A stretch of DNA of 64,000 nucleotides from NCBI GenBank assembly GCA_051252415.1, contig JBPOGA010000009.1, positions 57,683-121,682 on the forward strand, in the 5' to 3' direction. Below the pieces are notes generated by a model, which was not told the DNA's origin, did no database searches, and saw only the letters and a list, made by a program, of their open reading frames with translations. Shown one piece after another: positions 9,079 to 16,780 of this stretch. How positions within the stretch are numbered: the stretch's first letter is position 1; every line of letters starts with the position of its first letter. The position numbers and the translations under genes are program-made. This DNA is from JBPOFY01 sp051252415. GTDB taxonomy: Bacteria > Verrucomicrobiota > Verrucomicrobiia > Opitutales > Coraliomargaritaceae.

Positions 9079-9984
9079 CTAGCGTCGACGTCTGAGGAAA
9101 ACCAAAAGTCCCACAGAAATCCCACTTATTAACGCAGATACACTCACCTCTGGAACCGCATTTGGGTTGAGCTCGTTATTTGTAAAAGTGTCGTCCGACG
9201 CTATGAATAATTTTCCATCTGCACCATCTTGATTAATAACCCGCAAGCCAAAGATGGTCTCTACTGTATCGAATAAACCAATGCTAACGATAGAAAGCTC
9301 CAAACTCTGATTTGCTCTCGGATCTAATGATGACAAATAGCCAGTATCCCAAGTGTAGGCACTACTTTCAAAAGTCAGACGCTCTGCACTTAAAATTAAG
9401 TTTCCATTTGCATCCAATGCCTCCAGCGAATATTGGCTATTTCCATCACGCTCAGCGAGTATAATGAAATCGTCATTAGACAACGCATACTGATAAGAAA
9501 TGTCGTAATCCTTCTCAAGACTATTGGCATCCGCATCTGAATCTTTGTTAACGTATTCGCGTAGACTTGTATTTGAATGAATCCCCATAACGGCTTCGCG
9601 AAAAGCATTCGTGTCACTGCCCTCGACGACCATTCCTCCATAAAACGCACTAAACCCGGCCAGCGATGAACCAGAGGCAAACGTAACTGCACTAACGACT
9701 CCCGAATTAAATTCATTCAAAGTAAGACTTCCGCCACCAGCTTGCGAAATCGACACGTTCATTAGATTGGCAGAAGTTGCATCATTATTATTAATAGTGT
9801 CTTCGGATAAAGTCTGAAAAACGTTGCTACCGTTAACATCGTAGGTGACCTGAGTGATGTCTTCTGAATTAGACGCCGAATTAATAAACACTGCAGCAGA
9901 TACTCTTGAGCTCAAAGCGACTAAGCAGAGAGCGATAAGTGTGAAACTGAATGAATAGAAAAGATTAAAATTACGAGAATGCAT
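9079..9984 (-). CDS. PEP-CTERM-like surface protein
   Basis: 301 residues from the ATG at 9984. An N-terminal signal peptide (SFTLIALCLVALSSRVSA) is followed by a Ser/Asn/Asp-rich extracellular region with no recognised enzyme motif. The C-terminus is VPE, a hydrophobic helix and RRRR. This tripartite tail fits the PEP-CTERM/exosortase sorting signal, in the VPE variant common in Verrucomicrobia. The protein would be exported, processed and displayed or released. An earlier in-frame ATG at 10041 adds 19 residues before the signal peptide and is less likely. No exosortase gene lies in this window. Confidence 0.75.
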   Translation of the reverse strand: MHSRNFNLFYSFSFTLIALCLVALSSRVSAAVFINSASNSEDITQVTYDVNGSNVFQTLSEDTINNNDATSANLMNVSISQAGGGSLTLNEFNSGVVSAVTFASGSSLAGFSAFYGGMVVEGSDTNAFREAVMGIHSNTSLREYVNKDSDADANSLEKDYDISYQYALSNDDFIILAERDGNSQYSLEALDANGNLILSAERLTFESSAYTWDTGYLSSLDPRANQSLELSIVSIGLFDTVETIFGLRVINQDGADGKLFIASDDTFTNNELNPNAVPEVSVSALISGISVGLLVFLRRRR

Positions 9985-10301
9985 AATGCTGTGTAGGGTG
10001 TAGGGTGCAAATCGTAGGGTTAATACCTTAATAAAAAGCACGTAAGATCACCTAGAAATACAATTGTAAAAATAATGTCAACTCTATTCTCAGTATTAGT
10101 CAGTCCCCTCTTCCCACGTTCCAAGTTGTAGGTTCAGCTCAGGTATCCAATGCACACGACTGTTACCCATGTCCTGAAGCTAAGTGTATACCATGTTCTA
10201 ATCGCACTCCAAAAAAATCAAAATTCAATGTTGGACGTTCGAACTTCCATGTTCAACTTACTGCCAAAGCCACGCACCCCATATAATTTACCACACCAAA
10301 A
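9985..10301. other. intergenic region with promoter for parE
   Basis: This 317-bp divergent gap holds a good -10 box TATAAT at 10282-10287, 14 bp before the parE ATG, giving a very short leader. A weak -35 (TTACTG, 10258-10263) lies 18 bp upstream. It also carries GTAGGG-type short tandem repeats (about 9992-10019) and a fragment ATGTTGGACGTTC near 10228 shared with the repeat at 51216-51395. Confidence 0.45.
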
Positions 10302-12155
10302 ATGTCCGCAGATTACACTGAAGATAGCATCAAATCGCTCGACTGGAAACAACACATCCGCCTCCGCCCGGGGATGTATATTGGCAAGTTGGGCGACGGA
10401 TCTTCATCAGATGATGGCATTTATATCCTACTGAAGGAGGTTATCGATAACTCCATCGACGAATTTGTCATGGGCAACGGCAAGGTGATTGAGGTCAACA
10501 TTGATGGCACTCACGTAGCCGTGCGCGACTACGGTCGCGGCATCCCTCTAGGAAAGCTCAAAGACTGCGCCTCAAAGATCAATACAGGGGCGAAATATGA
10601 CTCTGAAGCCTTCAAGAAATCTGTCGGCCTCAATGGTGTGGGTATTAAAGCTGTTAACGCCCTATCCTCCGAATTTGAGATCCAAGCCTACCGAGACGGC
10701 AAAACCCGCAGCGTTTCTTTCTCGCAGGGCGAAGTCATCTCCGAAGACAAAAAGGACAAGTCCGGAGGTGATGCCAAGAACGGCACCGCCCTACGCTTCG
10801 ACGCTGACCCTGAGATTTTCGGCAAGGTGCGCTTCCGCGATGACTACGTCGAAGACATGCTATGGAATTATGCTTACTTAAACAGCGGTCTGACCATCGT
10901 TTATAATGGCAAGAAGTTCAAATCCGACAAAGGTCTCCACGACCTGCTTGAGAACAAAATCGACGGTGATCCGATCTATCCGATCATTCACATCAAGGAT
11001 ACCGACATCGAAGTCGCGTTCACGCACAACGACTCCTATGGCGAAGACTATTACTCGTTCGTCAACGGTCAGCATACGACAATGGGTGGCACGCACCTCG
11101 CCGCATTTCGCGAAGCACTCGCCAAGACGATCAAAGAGTTCTTCAAAAAAGACTTTGATGCCGTCGACATCCGCACTTCTATTTGTGCTGCGGTCAGCGT
11201 GAAGGTCGAAGAGCCTGTATTTGAATCTCAGACTAAGACAAAACTAGGCTCGCAAGACATGGGCCCGAAAGGTCCAACAGTGCGCACCTTCATGATTAAT
11301 TTCATTAAGCAGGCACTCGACAATTATCTACATCGCAATCCGGAAACTGCCGAAATCCTCGGCAAGAAAATCCAAGATTCTGAGCGCAACCGCAAAGAAC
11401 TTAAAGGCATCCAGAAACTGGCTCGCGAACGTGCTAAAAAAGCCAAAGTGCACAACAAAAAGCTACGCGATTGCCGCGTCCATCTAGACACTAAAAAAGA
11501 CGGCCGCCTCGATTCCACACTCTTCATTACCGAGGGCGATTCCGCATCTGGCTCCATCACCAAAGCACGTGATGTGAACTCTCAGGCGGTGTTCTCACTT
11601 AAAGGTAAGCCGCTTAATTCATTCGGTCTCACTAAGAAGGTCGTTTACGAAAACGAAGAGTTCAATCTACTGCAAGACGCGCTCAATATCGAAAATGGCC
11701 TCGACGATTTACGCTACAACAACGTCGTAATCGCCACGGATGCCGATGTCGACGGCATGCACATCCGCTTGCTACTGATTACTTTCTTTCTGCAGTTTTT
11801 CCCTGAGCTCATTAAGCAAGGTCACCTGCACATTCTACAAACCCCACTCTTCCGAGTTCGGAACAAGAAAATCACTCGATACTGCTATACGGATGAAGAG
11901 CGCAAAGCTGCCATGGAGGAGTGTAAACCCAAGCCAGAGATTACCCGATTTAAGGGTCTTGGTGAAATCTCTCCAGACGAGTTCCAACACTTCATCGGTA
12001 AGAATATACGTCTCGACCCCGTCATCATCCCTAAGGGAATGACAATTAAAGATATGCTCACCTTCTACATGGGCAAGAATACACCCGAGCGTCAGGAATT
12101 CATCATAGACAACTTAAAGATCGAAAAAGACGAAGCTGAATTGATTAGTGCATAA
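10302..12155 (+). CDS. parE: DNA topoisomerase IV/gyrase-type subunit B
   Basis: 617 residues. It is the ATPase and toprim subunit of a type IIA topoisomerase. The GHKL ATPase shows KEVIDNS (Glu46, Asn50), DYGRGIP and the ATP-lid GLNGVGIKAVNALS. The toprim part shows ITEGDSASGS and ATDADVDGMHIR, and ITRFKGLGEISPDEF lies near the C-terminus. The lack of a long GyrB-type insertion and the sequence style match the ParE-type proteins of Bacteroidetes and Verrucomicrobia. The partner subunit A usually follows, but here the next gene is an unrelated minus-strand gene. The exact split between GyrB and ParE cannot be settled by eye. Confidence 0.88.
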   Translation: MSADYTEDSIKSLDWKQHIRLRPGMYIGKLGDGSSSDDGIYILLKEVIDNSIDEFVMGNGKVIEVNIDGTHVAVRDYGRGIPLGKLKDCASKINTGAKYDSEAFKKSVGLNGVGIKAVNALSSEFEIQAYRDGKTRSVSFSQGEVISEDKKDKSGGDAKNGTALRFDADPEIFGKVRFRDDYVEDMLWNYAYLNSGLTIVYNGKKFKSDKGLHDLLENKIDGDPIYPIIHIKDTDIEVAFTHNDSYGEDYYSFVNGQHTTMGGTHLAAFREALAKTIKEFFKKDFDAVDIRTSICAAVSVKVEEPVFESQTKTKLGSQDMGPKGPTVRTFMINFIKQALDNYLHRNPETAEILGKKIQDSERNRKELKGIQKLARERAKKAKVHNKKLRDCRVHLDTKKDGRLDSTLFITEGDSASGSITKARDVNSQAVFSLKGKPLNSFGLTKKVVYENEEFNLLQDALNIENGLDDLRYNNVVIATDADVDGMHIRLLLITFFLQFFPELIKQGHLHILQTPLFRVRNKKITRYCYTDEERKAAMEECKPKPEITRFKGLGEISPDEFQHFIGKNIRLDPVIIPKGMTIKDMLTFYMGKNTPERQEFIIDNLKIEKDEAELISA

Positions 12156-12226
12156 GCTTTAGGGACCGTGTGTTGACGAAGCACTCGCCACAGCTACAGC
12201 CAAGCCAAAACCTGCAGAACGGTCGC

Positions 12227-12688
12227 CTAGCGACGCGGATGCTTCAACAAAGTATAATCTGCCTCATTCTTTTGGTCGGAATAGAAATATATACGATCAT
12301 ACTCTTTGCCTTCAAGAATGCCTTGGAAGTGCAACATATCCTCGAGGCTGGGGAATATAATCTTCTTTTGAAAGGTCCCTTGCGATGACTTACCAGTGAT
12401 GATTACAAAGTGCTTCTTACCCTGTTGCGTCTGGCCATACATTACCATTGTAACAAAGATCGATTCCTTCTGTGAACCATTATCACCTAAGTAAATGTTC
12501 GGATAATCCGGATTGAAAGGCAGTTGCTGAACCACTGGAACGGGTGCGGGTGTCTGCACCTGACTCTCCGCAGGTCGCTCAACTGGGGGAGCTAATATCC
12601 CACGCACCAGATTACCAAATACATCGTCCTCTGAAAAAAGTGAAAAAGGAAGCGCGAAACAAACAAGGGATAACAATAGTTTTTTCAT
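12227..12688 (-). CDS. exported hypothetical protein
   Basis: 153 residues. A signal peptide (MKKLLLSLVCFALPFSLFS) is followed by a Pro/Val-rich linker (residues 35-58) and a compact domain ending YTLLKHPRR. I recognise no family. It is probably periplasmic. It converges with parE and lies about 75 bp downstream of recR on the same strand. Confidence 0.65.
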   Translation of the reverse strand: MKKLLLSLVCFALPFSLFSEDDVFGNLVRGILAPPVERPAESQVQTPAPVPVVQQLPFNPDYPNIYLGDNGSQKESIFVTMVMYGQTQQGKKHFVIITGKSSQGTFQKKIIFPSLEDMLHFQGILEGKEYDRIYFYSDQKNEADYTLLKHPRR

Positions 12689-12762
12689 ATCTAATTGATA
12701 ATCTTAAGCTCAGGATTTTGCTAGATCAAAGACACATTGAAAACTCCCTTGCGCAACAGATC

Positions 12763-13359
12763 TCACTCGTAATCTCGGCGGGCATCAAGCGCACTCCGCA
12801 GCGTCACTGAGTCAGCGTATGTAACACCACCTCCACTTGGTAGGCCAAAACCTATACGAGTCGCCTTGATCAAAGTGCCCTCCAGTAGCTCTTCTTGGAT
12901 ATAATGACAGGTGGCCTGCCCCTCGATATCGTTGGAAAGCGCTAGCACAAATTCCTCAATACCACCCTCTTCAATTCTAGCTCGGAGACTGTCGAAATTT
13001 AACTGCTCGGGCCCTACACCATGGATCGGCGAGAGCTTACCATGTAGAACATGGTATTGCCCCTTCCAAGCTGCAGAACGCTCGATCGCCATTAAGTCAG
13101 GCACGTGCTCGATAACGCAGATCTTACTGGCATCACGGCGCGAATCCGCACAGATCGCGCAGAGTTCATCTTCAGCCATATTACCACAAGTCTTACAACG
13201 GCCGACGACAGAACGTGCCGCTTGTAAAGATTCGAGCAGACCGTCCATATGTTCGGTTTTCTCGACGAGCAGGTGCATGGCAATGCGCTCAGCCGAGCGG
13301 TAGCCTAACCCAGGTAGTTGCTTGAGCTTATTGAGTAGATTCTCGTAAGCAGGTGTCAC
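12763..13359 (-). CDS. recR: recombination mediator RecR
   Basis: 198 residues. RecR works with RecF and RecO to load RecA on gapped DNA. The helix-hairpin-helix region is at 8-32 (LKQLPGLGYRSAERIA). The C4 zinc finger has Cys55, 58, 67 and 70 (CKTCGN...LCAIC), and the toprim domain follows (ICVIEHVPDLMAIE and LALSNDIEG). Length and order are standard. It follows the YbaB gene with 11 bp between them, the usual ybaB-recR pair. Confidence 0.96.
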   Translation of the reverse strand: MTPAYENLLNKLKQLPGLGYRSAERIAMHLLVEKTEHMDGLLESLQAARSVVGRCKTCGNMAEDELCAICADSRRDASKICVIEHVPDLMAIERSAAWKGQYHVLHGKLSPIHGVGPEQLNFDSLRARIEEGGIEEFVLALSNDIEGQATCHYIQEELLEGTLIKATRIGFGLPSGGGVTYADSVTLRSALDARRDYE

Positions 13360-13370
13360 GAGACAACTTC

Positions 13371-13679
13371 TTAGAACCCTGGAAAACCACCCATGCCGCC
13401 AGTGACTGCACCCATAGCTTCTTCACTGGTTTCCTTAGCCTTAGCGGCGGCCTCTTGGACAGCCGCAAGTAGTGTTTCTTCAACAAAATCTGCGTCCTCC
13501 TTCAAGAACTCTGGATCGAGCTTAAAGGACTGAAAGTCACCCTGCCCATTAATTTGAATCTGAATCGCACCTCCGCCACTGGAGACCTCAATGATTTGCG
13601 CAGCTAGTTGCTCCTGGACTGTCTCCATTTGCTTCTGCATTTTCTGAGCTTGTTTCAATAGTTTTCCTACACCTGCCAT
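13371..13679 (-). CDS. YbaB/EbfC nucleoid-associated protein
   Basis: 102 residues. Family marks are MAGVGKLLKQAQKMQKQMETVQEQLA, GGGAIQIQINGQGDFQSFKLDPEFL and a Gly/Met/Phe-rich tail. The dimer binds DNA in the nucleoid. Its position immediately upstream of recR is conserved across bacteria and supports a joint unit. Confidence 0.93.
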   Translation of the reverse strand: MAGVGKLLKQAQKMQKQMETVQEQLAAQIIEVSSGGGAIQIQINGQGDFQSFKLDPEFLKEDADFVEETLLAAVQEAAAKAKETSEEAMGAVTGGMGGFPGF

Positions 13680-13772
13680 AATAGTATATTTCCGTATTTC
13701 GGGTTAATTAAAGTAAACCCAAAGCATCCATTATGCAGGATCAGAGAGTCAAGCTGATTGCAGAGTAATTGC

Positions 13773-14285
13773 CTATTGAACGATCAATTTAAAGCGTATT
13801 GTGCTATTTCGTGGCCCAAGGAGTAATGCATGTGTGCCACGTTCAATCTTGATCGTCGACTGTTCCTTATTCCGACCACCGATGCGTGTGCCATTCACGA
13901 GTGTCCCATATTGACTGCCTAAGTCACTAACTAGGACAAATTCAGGGTGCAACTCCAAGGCACAATGCTGGCGTGACACCGTGTAAGGCTCTATTTGGCG
14001 GATTGAAAACGTTGAGTTGCTTGGAGCTTGCCCTACCTTTCCGTCGCGCCGGCCAATTGTAAAAATATTCGTCGTGATATCTCTAGCACTCAAAAGGCTT
14101 TGAGATTGAATTTCTTTCGAATCGGGCTCGATGCGCACTTTAATCAGTTCCTCGACATTCTCAGACGGGGGTTCTTCAGCGGTCATCTCCAGCCTCGAAT
14201 CGGCGGTTTTGGCGCGCGAAAACACAGATTTAAACAGACGCTTAACGCCTGTCTCACTTTTGCCTCGTTTGCTTTTCCTGCCCAT
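13773..14285 (-). CDS. FHA-domain protein
   Basis: 170 residues from the ATG at 14285. A basic N-terminus (MGRKSKRGKSE) leads to a linker and a C-terminal FHA domain with the usual GR...SRQHC...SDLGSQYGTLVNGTRI pattern (IGRRDGKV, VSRQHCALE). FHA domains bind phosphothreonine, which implies a Ser/Thr kinase elsewhere. A GTG at 14303 is an alternative start. It lies downstream of the cNMP-FHA gene, which carries a similar domain, suggesting duplication. Confidence 0.85.
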   Translation of the reverse strand: MGRKSKRGKSETGVKRLFKSVFSRAKTADSRLEMTAEEPPSENVEELIKVRIEPDSKEIQSQSLLSARDITTNIFTIGRRDGKVGQAPSNSTFSIRQIEPYTVSRQHCALELHPEFVLVSDLGSQYGTLVNGTRIGGRNKEQSTIKIERGTHALLLGPRNSTIRFKLIVQ

Positions 14286-14349
14286 ATCGCGGTAAGTAAG
14301 CACAATTTATTATAATTGCACGCGCTATCTTTACTTAACGTGGTAAACA

Positions 14350-15159
14350 CTACACTTTTGGTATGTTTTCAGTTACAATCAGCTGAAACCGGCTAGGGCT
14401 ATCAGGCCCTCCTAAGACCAACGAATTGTTTCCAGTCTTTAATCTAAGGCTTTTTTCACGTGATTTTCCGCCGATCATAATACCATTAACTAATGTGCCA
14501 CGGCGACTGCTACGATCTCGAACAAGGAATCCACCCCTCCTGTGTTCAATAAGGCAATGGTTTCGTGAAATACGATACGGAATCGAATCTGCAATCAACA
14601 GCATATTACTCATCGAAACATCCGTTCCTGCAAGCTCTGCTCGGCGACTGAAAGTAAATGGAAAAGATTCGATAACACGTTCATCCAAAACTGATTGCGC
14701 ACGCATTTCATCGGAGTCTGGGACTACTCTCAATTGTATCCCTGGCTCAGACTTAATACTGCCCACGTCTGAAACTTCGAGGACTTCGCTTCCATCATCA
14801 CGCAACTGCCTAAGTACGTCATGCAAGCGTTCATTCGTGACTCTTAATCGCTCAAAAATGGCCCGTAAATATGGAATCATTTCATCCCCGACATCTGCAA
14901 TACGTTGATGGAAATCATCTCGGGTAATCACTTCGAGCTGAACCTCAGTGAGCGCCCTAGAACTGGCAGAGCGTGGCCGCCCGTCAATCATCCCCATTTC
15001 ACCAAAGACTTCACCGGCCTCGAGTCGAGATAGCACGACCTTGTCTTTGCCTTCGCCAATGAAAATTTCAACTGAACCTGAGAGGATGCGATAGGCTTCG
15101 TCGCCAACGTCACTTGCGCCGAAGATACGTTTGTTCTCTGTGATTTTTATCGTACGCAT
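14350..15159 (-). CDS. cyclic-nucleotide-binding plus FHA domain protein
   Basis: 269 residues. The N-terminal half is a cNMP-binding beta-roll with the phosphate-binding cassette GEVFGEMGMIDGRPRSASSRA. The C-terminal half is an FHA domain (SRNHCLIEHRRGGFLVRDRSS, RRGTLVNGIMI). No DNA-binding helix-turn-helix is seen, so it is not a CRP-type regulator. It probably links a nucleotide signal to phospho-dependent protein binding. It shares the ...LV(L)GxxxSxxRFxLIV ending with the neighbouring FHA gene. Confidence 0.85.
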   Translation of the reverse strand: MRTIKITENKRIFGASDVGDEAYRILSGSVEIFIGEGKDKVVLSRLEAGEVFGEMGMIDGRPRSASSRALTEVQLEVITRDDFHQRIADVGDEMIPYLRAIFERLRVTNERLHDVLRQLRDDGSEVLEVSDVGSIKSEPGIQLRVVPDSDEMRAQSVLDERVIESFPFTFSRRAELAGTDVSMSNMLLIADSIPYRISRNHCLIEHRRGGFLVRDRSSRRGTLVNGIMIGGKSREKSLRLKTGNNSLVLGGPDSPSRFQLIVTENIPKV

Positions 15160-15227
15160 AGTAGGGTAATTGAGCGCTCACCATGCCACCCCTATAGTGA
15201 TCTGGTCAATTTCAGCGAATTTGCAAC

Positions 15228-15680
15228 TCAACCAGGATACTCCGGAAATACGTAACGGCGTAAATTCTCGGCTTCGAGTTCATTCACCTTCAATAACCAG
15301 CGAGTCACGTCACCGATAGAGATCATGCCAATCAGCTTACCATCTTTAAGTATCGGCAGGTGGCGAACGCGCTTATCAGTCATCAACTGCATTGCATCCT
15401 CTACGGATGTATCTGGTTCAATAGACTGAAAATCACGGGTCATCACATCGCTCAGTGGTGTTGACTTAGGATCACGACCACCACTAACCACGCGTGTTAA
15501 AACGTCGCGCTCGGTAAATATACCCACACAGCTGTCACCGTCCTTAACAACAACTGAACCAATGCGCTGACGGTTCATTTCAGACACCGCAGCTTCAACG
15601 GTAGAATTAACAGGAATTGTGTAAATTGAAGATGCTTTCTCTCCGAGAATAGTAGTAACAGAAACATTATTTAGGGGCAT
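15228..15680 (-). CDS. tandem CBS-domain protein
   Basis: 150 residues from the ATG at 15680. Two CBS motifs are clear: VEAAVSEMNRQRIGSVVVKDG...GIFTERDVLTRVV and VEDAMQLMTDKRVRHLPILKDGKLIGMISIGDV. CBS pairs bind adenosine nucleotides and regulate partner proteins. It has no other domain. An upstream in-frame start at 15710 is possible but adds nothing conserved. Its place beside the cNMP-FHA gene suggests one nucleotide-sensing cluster. Confidence 0.85.
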   Translation of the reverse strand: MPLNNVSVTTILGEKASSIYTIPVNSTVEAAVSEMNRQRIGSVVVKDGDSCVGIFTERDVLTRVVSGGRDPKSTPLSDVMTRDFQSIEPDTSVEDAMQLMTDKRVRHLPILKDGKLIGMISIGDVTRWLLKVNELEAENLRRYVFPEYPG

Positions 15681-16017
15681 GCTATAAAAGTATGCCAGAA
15701 TACGCGGCATGCAACCAACTTTTCAAATTGTTAAACGAACTTTTACGAGCTTACTCGTATATAAGTAACAGCTCATCGGTTACTGGTTATCGTTCCTTAG
15801 ACTTCGAGGGTTTTAATCGCCATTGTAACCACTTGGTTTTAGCAGGGAACCCTGCCGACATATTTGTGTCTATTAACATGTAAAGGGTGTCTACTAGGTT
15901 TGATCGTAACTAGCATGCCTAAAGCGGTCGCCACTCTGATATCTAATGCAACTTAACACAAGGGCGAGTCATTGAGGCTCGTCCTTTTTCGTATCAGAAC
16001 GAAGGGCTATGGGCGGA
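15681..16017 (+). other. gene-free region with possible plus-strand transcript
   Basis: No convincing gene. A hairpin-plus-T-run in plus orientation sits at about 15963-15988 (GGCGAG ... CTCGTCC then TTTTT), with no plus-strand gene upstream of it. A small inverted repeat ACGAG-CTTA-CTCGT lies near 15744-15757. A 63-codon plus frame (15692-15883) crosses the region but has no recognisable content. The combination could mark an unannotated small RNA. Confidence 0.25.
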
Positions 16018-16416
16018 TTAACCTCCCGCTCGAACAGGTTTGTAACCGCGCTTCTCCAAATCCATAATGACGCGATCGCAAACATCTCCCTGGAGCTCAA
16101 CGACTCGGTGCTTATGCGTGCCACCACACGCACAGGTCTTTTTCAATTCAAAGGCCAGCTGATCCAGTTCTCCCAAAGGAATATGTGTGGGGAATTCGCG
16201 TAAAGTTGTCACTGTCTTACCGCCTCTACCCGCCTTCTCGCGGCGCACCTCTACCCGCCCTTTTGATTTTGGCTTTTTATCCTTTGGCCGATGAATCGTC
16301 TGCGGTTTCTTCGGGCCATCTGGCAGCCCGCCGAGTTCCAGCCCACCAAAAGGGTTATGAGCCAACTCGTCGGCACTCCCATCAGTTGATATTTTGGATA
16401 TTTTACGCTCGCTCAT
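16018..16416 (-). CDS. SUI1/YciH-family translation initiation factor
   Basis: 132 residues. A disordered basic N-terminus precedes the SUI1/eIF1 domain (VEVRREKAGRGGKTVTTLREF, KKTCACGGTHK, ELQGDVCDRVIMDLEKRGY). In bacteria the YciH family is proposed to affect initiation fidelity at unusual start sites. That is notable in a genome region with almost no Shine-Dalgarno motifs. Its ATG overlaps the stop of the small upstream gene (ATGA), so translation is probably coupled. Confidence 0.9.
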   Translation of the reverse strand: MSERKISKISTDGSADELAHNPFGGLELGGLPDGPKKPQTIHRPKDKKPKSKGRVEVRREKAGRGGKTVTTLREFPTHIPLGELDQLAFELKKTCACGGTHKHRVVELQGDVCDRVIMDLEKRGYKPVRAGG

Positions 16417-16625
16417 ACTTGGTGTGGTGCTTCAGGGTTGTCGAGCCACTCCAATGCCTTGAGATAGCTGCGCTTGGAAAGATAGTGCTGTAATCGTTCT
16501 GGATTGCCCGAAAGGCTAGCCATTGCATCAAGTCGGCTCAATACGTCAGCTACACTTTCCCCATCAGACAAGGGCCTCTTTTGAGTTATACACTCAAGGT
16601 CATTTCTAAGTTTTTCACGATCCAT
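16413..16625 (-). CDS. small hypothetical protein coupled to SUI1
   Basis: 70 residues from the ATG at 16625, mostly helical and charged (MDREKLRNDLECITQKRPLS). No family recognised. Its stop overlaps the SUI1 start by four bases, which supports it being translated. A GTG at 16628 just upstream is an alternative start. Confidence 0.6.
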   Translation of the reverse strand: MDREKLRNDLECITQKRPLSDGESVADVLSRLDAMASLSGNPERLQHYLSKRSYLKALEWLDNPEAPHQV

Positions 16626-16780
16626 CACATGAGATTCAAAACCTGCTAACGCATGCGCAAGACTTAACCTACATTTCCTAATATTAGCATTTCGAATAAC
16701 CAGTATTTAGACGCATATAGATTTGTAACACTAATACAACATCGCACAGTGAACCCCTTAATTTCCCTAAATATACCGCT

